The notes below the pieces were generated by a model that saw only the letters and a list, made by a program, of their open reading frames with translations, was not told where the DNA came from and made no database searches. 64,000 nucleotides of DNA from Salinarimonas sp052380005 (GTDB taxonomy: Bacteria > Pseudomonadota > Alphaproteobacteria > Rhizobiales > Beijerinckiaceae), in NCBI GenBank assembly GCA_052380005.1, contig JBQTCJ010000001.1, one strand, 5' to 3'. Of the stretch, positions 16,388 through 25,196 are shown piece after piece; the first letter of the stretch is position 1; the number at the start of each line of letters is the position of its first letter. A program made the translations under genes and the position numbers.

Positions 16388-17476
16388 TCATCCCGCCGCG
16401 AGCCGCTCCGCCACCGCCTCGCCGAGCGACAGCGCCGAGGTGAGCCCGGGGCTCTCGATACCGAACAGCGCCACGTGCCGCGCCAGGCCGTGGGCGTCCT
16501 CGCCCGCGATCACGAAGTCCGCCGCCGGCTGGCCGGGGCCCGAGAGCTTGGGGCGGATGCCGCAATAATCGGCGGTGAGGGCACCGTCCGGCAGGGCGGG
16601 CCAGTAGCGGCGGATCGCGGCATAGAAGCTCTGCGCCCGCGCCGGGTCGACGTCGTAGTCCTCCGCCTCGATCCACTCGACGTCCGGGCCGAAGCGCATG
16701 CGCCCGGCGAGGTCGAGGGTCAGGTGCACGCCGAGCCCGCCGTCGACGGGGGCGGGGTAGATCAGCCGCGAGAAGGCGGGGCGGCCGGCGCAGGCGAAGT
16801 AGGTGCCCTTGGCGAGGCGCAGGGGCGGGATCGCCGCCTCGGGAAACCCCTCGGTCGCCCGCGCGATCGCCTGCGCGCCGAGCGCAGCGGCGTTGACGAC
16901 GGCGCCGAAGGCGAGCGTCTCACCCGCCACCGTCACACGCCAGGCGCCGTCCCGGAACGCGAGCCGCTCGATCGGGGTCATCAGCGCGAGCGCGCCGCCG
17001 TTGTCCTCGATCTCGCCCTGGAGGGCGAGCATCAGCGCGTGGCTGTCGACGATCCCCGTCTGCGGCGAATGGAGCGCCGCCGTGCAGGCGAGCGCCGGCT
17101 CCATGGCGCGGGCCGCCTCCCCCCCGATCAGCGCGAGCTCCTCGACGTCGTTCGCCTCGCCCTGCGCGCGGATCGCCTCGAGCTTCGCGATCTCCGCCTC
17201 GCTCGTGGCGACGACGAGCTTGCCGAGCCGGCGCGCCGGTACGCCCCGCTCGGCGCAATAGGCGTACAGCATCCGCCGGCCTGCGACGCAATGGCGTGCC
17301 TTGAGCGAGCCTGTGGGATAGTACAAGCCGGCGTGGACGACCTCGCTGTTGCGCGAGGAGATGCCGCCGCCGATGCCGGCCGTGCGCTCGGCGACGACGA
17401 CGGCGTGGCCGCGGCGGGAGAGGGAACGGGCGATGGCCAGGCCGACGACGCCGGCGCCGATGACGAGGATGTCCAT
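16388..17476 (-). CDS. FAD-dependent oxidoreductase, L-2-hydroxyglutarate dehydrogenase-like
   Basis: A 362-residue DAO-type flavoprotein. The N-terminal dinucleotide fold is DILVIGAGVVGLAIARSLS. The motif GISSRNSEVVHAGLYYPTGS (residues 38-57) is characteristic of L-2-hydroxyglutarate oxidase/dehydrogenase (LhgO, L2HGDH) relatives, as is the closing GIESPGLTSALSLGEAV. These enzymes oxidise L-2-hydroxyglutarate to 2-oxoglutarate. The exact substrate is an inference from the motif. The gene diverges from the LysM gene at 17574 and lies 85 bp from the heparinase-like gene. Confidence 0.85.
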   Translation of the reverse strand: MDILVIGAGVVGLAIARSLSRRGHAVVVAERTAGIGGGISSRNSEVVHAGLYYPTGSLKARHCVAGRRMLYAYCAERGVPARRLGKLVVATSEAEIAKLEAIRAQGEANDVEELALIGGEAARAMEPALACTAALHSPQTGIVDSHALMLALQGEIEDNGGALALMTPIERLAFRDGAWRVTVAGETLAFGAVVNAAALGAQAIARATEGFPEAAIPPLRLAKGTYFACAGRPAFSRLIYPAPVDGGLGVHLTLDLAGRMRFGPDVEWIEAEDYDVDPARAQSFYAAIRRYWPALPDGALTADYCGIRPKLSGPGQPAADFVIAGEDAHGLARHVALFGIESPGLTSALSLGEAVAERLAAG

Positions 17477-17573
17477 GGGGCTCCTTTCCAGGACGCTCGT
17501 TCAAGCGCAGCCGTCGACGCCGCGCAAGCGCGCGGATGCCGGAACGCTCGGCGCACGTGCGCCGTTTGCGCGC

Positions 17574-18206
17574 ATGGCCGGCGTTTCTCACCGTCTACCC
17601 CTCGCCCGCGCGCTCGCGCCTCTGACGCTCGTCGTCTGCGCCTGGCTCGCGCCCGCATCGGCCCAGGTCCCGCCCCGTGAGGCGGCGGGCGGCGGCTGCG
17701 GGGCCGAGCGCGTCGTCGCCGTCGGCGACACGCTCACCAACGTCGCCCAGCGCTGCGGCGTGACGCCCGAGGCGCTGCTCGAGGCGAACCCGCAGATCCG
17801 CGACCCGGACATCCTGCCGCTCGGCACGGCGATCGCGATCCCCGGCGGCACGGCCGCGGCCGAGGCGGACGCCGATCCGGCGCGGGCGCCGGCCGCGCCC
17901 GCGGGCGAGATGCAGGGCGTCGCCCCCCTGCGCATCCTGCCCGTCGCCGGGCCGCTCGACGCGCGCGTGCGCCTGTTCGCGCGAGGCCTGCCGCCGGGCG
18001 CGTCGGCGCTGATCGGCGCCGGCCCGCGCCCCGACGCGCCCCTGCTCTTCGCCCGCACGCAGATCGACGCCACGGGCGTCCTCTCCCACGTCCTCGTCCT
18101 GCCCGACTGGGCGGCGGGGGAGGCCGTCCACGTCGTCGTGGAGACGCCGATCGGCGGGCCGTGGCTGCGGGCCGAGCCCTGGCGTGCGCCCGAGGTCCGC
18201 CCCTGA
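17574..18206 (+). CDS. Exported LysM domain protein
   Basis: A 210-residue protein with a signal peptide (about residues 1-26, hydrophobic LALARALAPLTLVVCAWL-like stretch ending in ASA-Q) and one LysM domain at about 38-80 (VVAVGDTLTNVAQRCGV ... LLEANPQI ... LPLGTAIAIPGG). LysM domains bind peptidoglycan or other N-acetylglucosamine polymers, so a periplasmic, cell-wall location is expected. The C-terminal 100 residues are not recognised. Start at 17574 is the ATG that places the signal peptide correctly; the open frame extends further upstream without homology. Confidence 0.8.
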   Translation: MAGVSHRLPLARALAPLTLVVCAWLAPASAQVPPREAAGGGCGAERVVAVGDTLTNVAQRCGVTPEALLEANPQIRDPDILPLGTAIAIPGGTAAAEADADPARAPAAPAGEMQGVAPLRILPVAGPLDARVRLFARGLPPGASALIGAGPRPDAPLLFARTQIDATGVLSHVLVLPDWAAGEAVHVVVETPIGGPWLRAEPWRAPEVRP

Positions 18207-18305
18207 CGTCCCGCGGAGGCCGTTGCGCGCGCACGGTGCGAGGCGCTACAAGCGCGCGAGCGAACGACAATGCCCGCCCGATACGGCGCGACCCGGAGTG
18301 AGATC

Positions 18306-19262
18306 ATGACCTCGAAGCTCGCGCGGCTGCGCGACATGACGGTGGTCGTCGCCGATACCGGCGACATCGAGGCGGTACGTCGCCTCGCCCCGCAGGACTG
18401 CACGACGAACCCGACCCTGCTCTTCAAGGCTGTGAAGGATCCGGCCTACGCCCACATCGTCGAGGAGGCGCTCGGGTGGGGCCGGGCGCAGGGCGGCGCC
18501 CGGGAGGCGGTGGTCGCCGCCGTCTGCGACCGGCTCGCGGTCTCCTTCGGCACCGAGCTCGCCGGCATCGTGCCGGGCCGCGTCTCGACGGAAGTGGACG
18601 CCGACCTCTCCTTCGACACGCAGGCGAGCGTCGAGAAGGCCCGCGCGCTGATCGCGGACTACGCGGCGCGCGGCGTCTCCCGCGAGAAGGTCCTGATCAA
18701 GCTCGCCGCGACCTGGGAGGGCATCCGCGCGGCCGAGACCCTCCAGGGCGAGGGGATCGACTGCAACCTCACGCTCCTGTTCTCGCTCGTCCAGGCGGCG
18801 GCGTCCGCCGACGCGGGCGTGTTCCTGATCTCGCCCTTCGTCGGGCGCATCCTCGACTGGCACGTCAAGGCCGGCGGCGGACCCTACGACGCCGAGACCG
18901 ACCCCGGCGTGCTCTCCGTGCGGCGGATCTACGCCTACTACAAGGCGCACGGCATCGGCACGGTCGTGATGGGCGCCTCCTTCCGCAACGCCGGCGAGAT
19001 CGAGGCGCTCGCCGGCTGCGACCGCCTGACCATCTCCCCCGCCCTGCTCGAGGCGCTCGCCGCCGACGAGGGCGACCTCCCCCGCCGGCTCGCGCCGGAC
19101 ACCGCCGCGGACGCGCCCGCCCGCATGGCTCTCGACGAGCGCGCCTTCCGCTTCGCCTTGAACGAGGACGCGATGGCCACGGAGAAGCTCGCGGAAGGCA
19201 TCCGCGGCTTCGTCGCCGACGTGCGATCGCTGCGCGCGCTCGTGGCGAGCAAGCTCGGCTGA
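18306..19262 (+). CDS. tal: Transaldolase
   Basis: A 318-residue class I transaldolase of the E. coli TalB type, moving a dihydroxyacetone unit between sugar phosphates in the non-oxidative pentose phosphate pathway. Key parts: DCTTNPTLLFKA (residues 31-42), STEVDADLSFD (94-104) and the Schiff-base lysine Lys132 in VLIKLAATWEGI, plus CNLTLLFSLVQA and ISPFVGRILDW. The frame opens 12 codons earlier, but the ATG at 18306 (MTSKLARLR) matches the family start. A dispersed intergenic repeat follows the stop. Confidence 0.95.
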   Translation: MTSKLARLRDMTVVVADTGDIEAVRRLAPQDCTTNPTLLFKAVKDPAYAHIVEEALGWGRAQGGAREAVVAAVCDRLAVSFGTELAGIVPGRVSTEVDADLSFDTQASVEKARALIADYAARGVSREKVLIKLAATWEGIRAAETLQGEGIDCNLTLLFSLVQAAASADAGVFLISPFVGRILDWHVKAGGGPYDAETDPGVLSVRRIYAYYKAHGIGTVVMGASFRNAGEIEALAGCDRLTISPALLEALAADEGDLPRRLAPDTAADAPARMALDERAFRFALNEDAMATEKLAEGIRGFVADVRSLRALVASKLG

Positions 19263-19290
19263 GGCCGCTCCTGAGGGCGGCGAGCCGCCC

Positions 19291-19440
19291 CGCCGCCCTC
19301 CCCACCCTCCGGCCTTCGGCCTCCGTCCTCCCCTGCGGCGAGGTGGCGGTCGGCGGCCTGCATCGACGTCGCTCCAGGGCGCCACCCCGGATCCTCCCCG
19401 CAGGGGAGGAGTCCGTGCGCAGCACGGGCGGTGGGGCCGC
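19291..19440. repeat. Dispersed GC-rich intergenic element, copy A (rearranged)
   Basis: Part of the 284-bp gap between transaldolase and the alcohol dehydrogenase. It holds two blocks also found at 39876-39999 and 44664-44789: the block starting GCCGCCCTCCCCACCCT (from 19293, to about 19338) and, about 50 bp later, CCTCCCCGCAGGGGAGGAG and a tail ending in GGGCGGTGGGGCCG (about 19392-19439). The order of the two blocks is swapped relative to the other copies. The CCTCCCCGC/GGGGAGG core can fold into a hairpin. No gene was recognised here. Confidence 0.8.
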
Positions 19441-19546
19441 GCGACGGATGCGTGAGCGGTATCGGCGCCCCCGACCGCAGGCTTGCGCGCGGCCTTCGCC
19501 GCGGGCACGCTCCGGGGCGGACGCGCACGATCCCGAGAGCCCCGCC

Positions 19547-20701
19547 ATGACGCCCGCCATCACGCCCTTCACCTTCGCCACCACCCCGTCGATCGTCTTC
19601 GGCGCGGGCGCGATCGCCCGGATCGGCGCGCTCGCCGCCGGGCGGCTGGGGCCGCGCGTGCTCGTCGTCAGCGACGCGGGGCTCGTCGCGACCGGCCTCG
19701 TCGCGCCGGCGATCGCGGCGTTGGAGGCGGCGGGAAGCGCCGTCGCGCTGTTCACGGACGTGGTCGCCGACCCGCCGGAAGGCGTGGTCGAGGCCGCAGC
19801 CGCAGCCGCGAGGGTCCACGGCGCGACCGGGATCGTGGGGCTCGGCGGCGGCTCGTCGCTCGACGTCGCCAAGCTCGCGGCGCTGCTCGCCGGCTCCGGC
19901 GAGCCGCTCGCGGCGGCCTACGGCGTGGGCAACGCGAAGGGCCCGCGGCTTCCGCTGCTGCTCGCGCCCACCACCGCCGGCACGGGCTCGGAAGTGACGC
20001 CGATCTCCATCGTCACCACCGGCGCCCACACCAAGATGGGCGTCGTCTCCCCCGTCCTCCTGCCCGACGTCGCGCTGCTCGACCCGGACCTGACGCGCGG
20101 GCTCCCCTCCGCCGTCACCGCGGCGACCGGGGTCGACGCCATGGTCCACGCCATCGAGGCCTTCACGTCGGCCTCCGTCAACGCCAACCCGGTCTCGCAG
20201 GCGCTGGCGCGGGAGGCGCTGCGGCTGCTGGGCGGGGCGATCGCGCAGGCCTGCCGCGACGGCGCCGACGGCGCGGCGCGCGGGGCGATGCTGCTCGGCT
20301 CGATGCTCGCGGGCCAGGCCTTCGCCAATTCCCCCGTCGCCGCGGTGCACGCGCTGGCCTACCCCCTCGGCGGGCGCTTCGGCATCCCCCACGGGCTCTC
20401 CAACGCGCTCGTGCTCACGCAGGTGATGCGCTTCAACCTCCCCGCCGCGGGCGACGCCTACGCGACACTGGGCCCCTGCACCTTCCCCGACTGCCCGCCC
20501 GACGCGGAGGCCTTCATCGGCCGGCTCGAGGCGCTGTGCGTCGAGATCGGCCTCGCCCGGCGCCTGCGCGACGTCGGCGTGCCGGAGGACGCGCTGGAGA
20601 TGCTGGCGGAGGACGCGATGGGGCAGACGCGCCTCCTCGTCAACAACCCGCGGGAGGTGGGCCGCGCGGACGCGCTCGCGATCTACCGGGCGGCGTGGTA
20701 G
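19547..20701 (+). CDS. Iron-containing alcohol dehydrogenase
   Basis: A 384-residue group III, Fe-dependent alcohol dehydrogenase. It shows GGGSSLDVAKL (NAD binding, residues 100-110), LLAPTTAGTGSEVTPIS (139-154), metal ligands Asp197 and His201 in TGVDAMVHAIEAF, and the C-terminal histidines in FANSPVAAVHALAYPLGG and GIPHGLSNALV. It probably interconverts an alcohol and an aldehyde or ketone; the substrate is unknown. Start at 19547 (MTPAITPFTF) is the family start; the open frame extends through the upstream intergenic repeat, which is not coding. Confidence 0.9.
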   Translation: MTPAITPFTFATTPSIVFGAGAIARIGALAAGRLGPRVLVVSDAGLVATGLVAPAIAALEAAGSAVALFTDVVADPPEGVVEAAAAAARVHGATGIVGLGGGSSLDVAKLAALLAGSGEPLAAAYGVGNAKGPRLPLLLAPTTAGTGSEVTPISIVTTGAHTKMGVVSPVLLPDVALLDPDLTRGLPSAVTAATGVDAMVHAIEAFTSASVNANPVSQALAREALRLLGGAIAQACRDGADGAARGAMLLGSMLAGQAFANSPVAAVHALAYPLGGRFGIPHGLSNALVLTQVMRFNLPAAGDAYATLGPCTFPDCPPDAEAFIGRLEALCVEIGLARRLRDVGVPEDALEMLAEDAMGQTRLLVNNPREVGRADALAIYRAAW

Positions 20702-20731
20702 GGGCGGGGGATGCCACAAGGGTCTGGCGAC

Positions 20732-20749
20732 TACACACGAAAGTGTGTA
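20732..20749. promoter_or_regulatory. Palindrome upstream of hicAB, candidate HicB operator
   Basis: The perfect inverted repeat TACACAC-GAAA-GTGTGTA lies 26 bp before the hicA start. HicB antitoxins with a ribbon-helix-helix domain usually repress their own promoter by binding such a site. The two 7-bp arms and their position are seen directly; binding is inference. Confidence 0.7.
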
Positions 20750-20774
20750 TATGTCGGCGGCGAGGTCTGATCGG

Positions 20775-20963
20775 ATGCGCAGCGGCGAGGTTCTCGATGC
20801 CTTGAGGGCGGCCGGGTGGCGGGAGGTCGAGCAGAAGGGCAGCCACGTGCAGCTGAAGCATCCGGATCGGCCCGGCCGCGTTACCGTTCCCCATCCCAAG
20901 CGGGATATCCCGATCGGCACGCTGAAGAGCATCGAGCGCCAATCGGGTCTGCAATTGAGGTAG
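20775..20963 (+). CDS. hicA: HicA family mRNA interferase toxin
   Basis: A 62-residue dsRBD-like toxin. The core GWREVEQKGSHVQLKHP contains the family's catalytic histidine in the G-S-H motif, followed by RVTVPHPKRDIPIGTLKSI. HicA cleaves mRNA when not held by HicB. The start at 20775 (MRSGEVLDAL) gives the standard length; an in-frame ATG ten codons upstream overlaps the palindrome and is less likely. hicB follows after 2 bp. Confidence 0.92.
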   Translation: MRSGEVLDALRAAGWREVEQKGSHVQLKHPDRPGRVTVPHPKRDIPIGTLKSIERQSGLQLR

Positions 20964-20965
20964 CC

Positions 20966-21367
20966 ATGCGCCAGTACATCGGGCTGATCCACAAGGAAGA
21001 AGCGAGCGACTACGGCGTTTCGTTCCCCGATCTACCCGGCTGCATCACGGCTGGGCGGACCCTGGACGAGGCCCGCGCCATGGCGGAGGAAGCGCTCGCA
21101 TTGCATCTGGAGGGCATGGAGGAGGATGGCGAGGCGCCACCCGAGCCATCCTCCCTCACGCAGATCATGGAGATCGCCGAGAACCGTGCGGCCGTTGCCG
21201 TCCTGGTCCGTGCGCCGACCCGCGCGAAGAAGGCGGTGCGGGTGAACGTCACCCTTCCGGAGGACGTTCTCGAGACGATCGATCGCTACGCGGCCGAGCG
21301 CGGGCTGACGCGATCGGGATTCCTGCTCCAGGCGGCCGAGCGTGCGATGCTCGATGAGGCAGCCTGA
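20966..21367 (+). CDS. hicB: HicB family antitoxin with ribbon-helix-helix tail
   Basis: A 133-residue antitoxin. The N-terminal RNase-H-like HicB fold is recognisable from YGVSFPDLPGCITAGRTLDEA (two overlapping parts) and EEALALHLEGM. The C-terminal part, VRVNVTLPEDVLETIDRYAAE then RSGFLLQAAERAML, is a CopG-like ribbon-helix-helix DNA-binding domain. HicB binds and blocks HicA and likely represses the operon through the palindrome at 20732. It lies two bases after hicA, and mutL follows about 100 bp later. Confidence 0.93.
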   Translation: MRQYIGLIHKEEASDYGVSFPDLPGCITAGRTLDEARAMAEEALALHLEGMEEDGEAPPEPSSLTQIMEIAENRAAVAVLVRAPTRAKKAVRVNVTLPEDVLETIDRYAAERGLTRSGFLLQAAERAMLDEAA

Positions 21368-21468
21368 GCAGACGATCGCTTCGGACGCGGGCACGCGTGC
21401 TGTCGCGCCGCGGCTCCATCCGGCTACACTGCCGCCTCACCCGAATCACCCCGCACCCCTCCCGGCCG

Positions 21469-23424
21469 ATGCCCCTCGCCGACGCCCGCCCCGCCGACCC
21501 GTCCAGCCCGCACCCGCGCGCGGGCGCGGTGCGGCGGCTCGATCCGGTGCTCGTCGACCGCATCGCCGCGGGGGAGGTGGTGGAGCGGCCGGCCGCGGCG
21601 GTGAAGGAGCTCGTCGAGAACGCCATCGACGCCGGCGCGACGGCGATCGCGGTCGAGATCGAAGGGGGCGGGCGCCGGCTGATCCGCGTCGTCGACGATG
21701 GGCGCGGCATGACCGCCGAGGACCTCGCCCTCGCGGTCGAGCGCCACGCCACCTCGAAGCTGCCGGACGGCGACCTCTCCGCCATCGGCACGCTGGGCTT
21801 CCGCGGCGAGGCGCTGCCCTCGATCGGCGCGGTGAGCCGGCTCGGCATCACGACCCGCACCCGCGACGCCGAGACCGGCCTCGCCCTCGTCGTCGACGCC
21901 GGCGCCAAGGGCGAGATCCGCCCCGCGCCGGCGCGGCCGGGCACGCGGGTCGAGGTCGCGGACCTGTTCCACGCGACGCCGGCCCGGCTGAAGTTCCTCA
22001 AGTCCGACCGCGCCGAGGCGCTCGCGGTCTCCGAGGTGGTCAAGCGCCTCGCCGTGGCGCATCCGCAGATCCGCTTCGCGCTCTCGGGAGACGGCGTCGG
22101 CGCGCTCTCCTGCCCGCCCGAGGAGCCCGGTCCCGAGGGCCTCGCGCGCCGGCTCGCGCGGGTGCTCGGGCGCGACTTTCCCGAGAACGCCGCCCCCGTC
22201 GACGCCGCCCGCGAGGGCTTCGCGCTCTCGGGCCACGTCGGGCTTCCGACCTATCACCGCGGCACCGGCGGGGCGATCCACTTCGTCGTCAACGGCCGTC
22301 CGGTCCGCGACAAGCTCCTGCTCGGCGCGGTACGCGGCGCCTATGCCGACGTGATGGCGTCGGACCGCCACCCGGCGCTCGCGCTGTTCATCGCCTGCGA
22401 TCCGCGCATGGTCGACGTCAACGTCCATCCGGCCAAGACCGAGGTGCGCTTCCGCGACCCCGGCCTCGTGCGCGCGCTCGTCGTCTCCGCGATCCGCGAG
22501 GCTCTGGCGCGTGCGGGCCACCGCGCCTCGACCACGCTCGGGGGCGACGCGCTCGCCGCCCTGCGCACCCACACCGGCGCGAGCGCCTTCGCCCGCCATG
22601 CGCCGGCCCCGGTGCGTCCGCAGCCGATCGGGCGCTCCTGGCAGGCGCCGCACGCGGTGGGCGACGGAGGGTTCGAGGAAGGCGGCCAGGCGGCCTATGG
22701 CGCTGCGACCCAGCCGGGCTTCGGCTTCGCGCCCTCGGCGGACGCCCGCGCCGCGGCGTCGTCGCACGGGGAGGCCCCCGGCTTTCTCGAGGGGGCGCCC
22801 GCGCCCGAGGACCACCCGCTCGGCGCAGCCCGCGCGCAGCTGCACGAGACCTACATCCTCGCCCAGACCCGCGACGGCATCGTGCTGGTCGACATGCACG
22901 CCGCCCACGAGCGGCTCGTCTACGAGCGGCTCAAGCGCGAGCGGGCGGGCGAGACCGGCGGCGCGGGCGTCGCGCGCCAGATGCTGCTCGTCCCCGAAAT
23001 CGTCGAGCTCGACCCCGACGACGCCGCGCGCGTCGCGGACGCGGCGCCGGCGCTGGAGACGCTGGGCCTCGTCGTCGAGGGCTTCGGCACGGGCGCCGTG
23101 TGCGTGCGCGAGACCCCGGCCGCCCTCGGGCGCCCGGACGTCCGTGCGCTCGTGCGCGACCTCGCCGATGCGCTCGCCGAGAACGACCAGGCGGGCGACG
23201 GCCGGGCCGGCTCGGACCTCCTGGCGCGCCGCCGCGACGCGCTCCTGTCGCGCATGGCCTGCCACGGCTCGATCCGCGCGGGGCGCCGCCTCAAGCCCGA
23301 GGAGATGGACGCGCTCCTGCGCGAAATGGAGGCGACCCCGCTCTCCGGCCAATGCAACCATGGCCGCCCCACCTTCGTCTCGCTCAGCCTCGCGGACATC
23401 GAGAAGCTGTTCGGGCGGCGGTGA
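21469..23424 (+). CDS. mutL: DNA mismatch repair protein MutL
   Basis: A 651-residue MutL. The GHKL ATPase half has the motifs RIAAGEVVERPAAAVKELVENA (parts), DDGRGM, TSKLPDGDLSAIGTLGFRGEAL (parts). The C-terminal half has an endonuclease-type motif DMHAAHERLVYE (residues 475-486), where methionine replaces the usual glutamine of DQHA but the metal-binding residues remain, and a later GQCNHGRPT. This fits a MutH-independent nicking MutL, usual outside gammaproteobacteria. The start at 21469 is chosen as the ATG closest to the conserved core. Confidence 0.95.
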   Translation: MPLADARPADPSSPHPRAGAVRRLDPVLVDRIAAGEVVERPAAAVKELVENAIDAGATAIAVEIEGGGRRLIRVVDDGRGMTAEDLALAVERHATSKLPDGDLSAIGTLGFRGEALPSIGAVSRLGITTRTRDAETGLALVVDAGAKGEIRPAPARPGTRVEVADLFHATPARLKFLKSDRAEALAVSEVVKRLAVAHPQIRFALSGDGVGALSCPPEEPGPEGLARRLARVLGRDFPENAAPVDAAREGFALSGHVGLPTYHRGTGGAIHFVVNGRPVRDKLLLGAVRGAYADVMASDRHPALALFIACDPRMVDVNVHPAKTEVRFRDPGLVRALVVSAIREALARAGHRASTTLGGDALAALRTHTGASAFARHAPAPVRPQPIGRSWQAPHAVGDGGFEEGGQAAYGAATQPGFGFAPSADARAAASSHGEAPGFLEGAPAPEDHPLGAARAQLHETYILAQTRDGIVLVDMHAAHERLVYERLKRERAGETGGAGVARQMLLVPEIVELDPDDAARVADAAPALETLGLVVEGFGTGAVCVRETPAALGRPDVRALVRDLADALAENDQAGDGRAGSDLLARRRDALLSRMACHGSIRAGRRLKPEEMDALLREMEATPLSGQCNHGRPTFVSLSLADIEKLFGRR

Positions 23425-23510
23425 AGGGGGCGTCTCCCGCGCCATTCCCCTTCCCTTTCGCGCGTTTCCCGCTAGGCTCCCGCCGTCGCCAGCGGGGGAG
23501 CGCGAAGACC

Positions 23511-24068
23511 ATGGAATGGATCATCCTCGGCGTCGTCGCCGTGATCGTCGTCTACGGCATCGTCACCTACAACGGGCTCGTGGCCATGCGCCAGCGGGTC
23601 GACCAGGCCTATGCGGACATCGACGTGCAGCTGCATCAGCGCCACGACCTCGTGCCCAACCTGGTCGAGACGGTGAAGGGCTACGCCGCGCACGAGCGCG
23701 AGACGCTCGACGCGGTGATCACCGCGCGCAACCGCGCCACGAGCGCGAGCGGGCCCGCCGATCAGGCCGCCGCGGAGGGGATGCTCACCGGCGCGCTGGG
23801 GCGGCTGTTCGCGCTCGCCGAGGCCTACCCGGACCTCAAGGCGAACCAGAACTTCCTCTCGCTGCAGGGCGAGCTCTCCAGCGTCGAGGACAAGCTCGCT
23901 GCGGCGCGGCGCTTCTTCAACAACGCGGTGAGCGAGTTCAACGCGGCGATCCAGTCCTTCCCCGCGGTGCTGTTCGCCCGCCAGCTCGGCTTCTCCGAGC
24001 GCGAGTTCTTCGACGTCGGCGAGGATCGCCGCGCGGAGATGAGCGTCGCGCCGCAGGTGAAGTTCTGA
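23511..24068 (+). CDS. lemA: LemA family protein
   Basis: A 185-residue LemA protein: one N-terminal membrane helix (EWIILGVVAVIVVYGIVTYN), then a coiled helical bundle with the family segments VDQAYADIDVQLHQRHDLVPNLV (parts) and FFNNAVSEFNAAIQSFP. The protein is anchored in the membrane with the helical part outside the cytoplasm in most models. Its function is unclear, but lemA is often paired with an M48 protease gene, as here (39 bp upstream of it). Start at 23511 (MEWIILGVV) follows a GGGGAG ribosome-binding site. Confidence 0.92.
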   Translation: MEWIILGVVAVIVVYGIVTYNGLVAMRQRVDQAYADIDVQLHQRHDLVPNLVETVKGYAAHERETLDAVITARNRATSASGPADQAAAEGMLTGALGRLFALAEAYPDLKANQNFLSLQGELSSVEDKLAAARRFFNNAVSEFNAAIQSFPAVLFARQLGFSEREFFDVGEDRRAEMSVAPQVKF

Positions 24069-24106
24069 CGACGGCGTGACGAGGCCGGTGCGCCGAGGAG
24101 GCGGCC

Positions 24107-25159
24107 ATGACGCCCGTCTTCGGGCTCTACACCCACATTCGCGCGAACCGCATCCGCTCGGTCCTGCTCGTGGCGGGCCTGTTCGCGCTCGTGCTCCTCG
24201 TCGGCTGGGCGGTCGCGCTCGCTCTCGTCGCGGCCGGGGACGCGTCGGGCGCGCCGCCGGAGGCGATCGCGGCGGGGGCCTTCGACACCTACGTGCTCTG
24301 GACCCCCTGGCTCGTGCTCGGCACGCTGGCCTGGGTCGGGATCTCGGTCGCGCTCAACACCCGCATCGTTGCGGCCACCACCGGCGCACGCACGCTGGCA
24401 CGCGAGGACGATCCCCGGCTCTACGGGATGCTGGAGACGCTGTGCATCTCGCGCGGCATGACGACGCCGCGGCTCGAGATCGTGGAGAGCGACGCGCTCA
24501 ACGCCTACGCGTCGGGCCTCACCGAGAAGCAATATGCGGTCACGCTCACCCGCGGGCTCGTCGAGCGGCTCGACGACGCGGAGCTCGAGGCGGTGATGGC
24601 GCACGAGCTCACCCACATCCGCAACGAGGACGTGAGGCTCATGGTCGTCGCCGTGGTGATCGCCGGGGTGATCGGGCTCGTGGGCGAGATCGTCTTCCGC
24701 TCGCTGCGATTCGGGATGTGGCGGCGGGGGTCGAGCCGCTCGCGCGGGAGCGGCGGCAGCGGAGGCGGTGGCGGTGGCGGGCGGGGCGCGGTGATCGCGA
24801 TCGCGATCGCCGTCGTGATCATCCTCGTCGCCTGGGTCGCCTCCCTCGCGATCCGCTTCGCGCTCTCGCGGGCGCGCGAGTACATGGCGGACGCCGGCGC
24901 CGTAGAGCTGACCAAGAACCCCGACGCGATGATCTCCGCGCTCCTGAAGATCAAGGGCAACGCGGATCTCGCGCGGGCGCCCGCGAGCGTCATGGAGATG
25001 TGCGTCGAGAACCCCCGGCGCGGCTTCACCGCGCTTCTGTCGACCCACCCCTCGATCGAGGACCGGGTCGCGGCGCTGGTGCGCAATGCCGGCGGGCGGA
25101 TGCCGCCCGAGGCGGCGGAGCCGGAAGGGCCGGTGCCCGCGCCGCGCTCGCCGTGGTGA
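24107..25159 (+). CDS. M48 family zinc metalloprotease, HtpX-like membrane protein
   Basis: A 350-residue membrane protease. Two hydrophobic segments near residues 18-45 and 63-83 precede the zinc motif HELTH (166-170) with a downstream Glu in YMADAGAVELTKNP. A further membrane region follows a glycine- and serine-rich linker at about residues 205-230 (GGSGGGGGGGRG). M48 proteases of this type handle misfolded membrane proteins. Its pairing with lemA is a common arrangement. The gene ends before a strong hairpin at 25170. Confidence 0.9.
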   Translation: MTPVFGLYTHIRANRIRSVLLVAGLFALVLLVGWAVALALVAAGDASGAPPEAIAAGAFDTYVLWTPWLVLGTLAWVGISVALNTRIVAATTGARTLAREDDPRLYGMLETLCISRGMTTPRLEIVESDALNAYASGLTEKQYAVTLTRGLVERLDDAELEAVMAHELTHIRNEDVRLMVVAVVIAGVIGLVGEIVFRSLRFGMWRRGSSRSRGSGGSGGGGGGGRGAVIAIAIAVVIILVAWVASLAIRFALSRAREYMADAGAVELTKNPDAMISALLKIKGNADLARAPASVMEMCVENPRRGFTALLSTHPSIEDRVAALVRNAGGRMPPEAAEPEGPVPAPRSPW

Positions 25160-25169
25160 GGGCTGGCGG

Positions 25170-25196
25170 GACGCCCGCTCAGCGGGAGCGGGCGTC
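25170..25196. terminator. Bidirectional hairpin between the M48 protease gene and the MazE-like gene
   Basis: Perfect 11-bp arms GACGCCCGCTC (25170-25180) and GAGCGGGCGTC (25186-25196) with a five-base loop. It lies between two convergent genes and covers the stop of the minus-strand one. No clear U-tract follows, so it is a likely but unproven terminator. Confidence 0.6.

Noticed and set aside
19263..19546. Possible coding sequence or tRNA in the gap between transaldolase and alcohol dehydrogenase genes.
   Set aside because: The frame is only the upstream extension of the dehydrogenase; the content is the dispersed repeat. No cloverleaf-like structure was seen.
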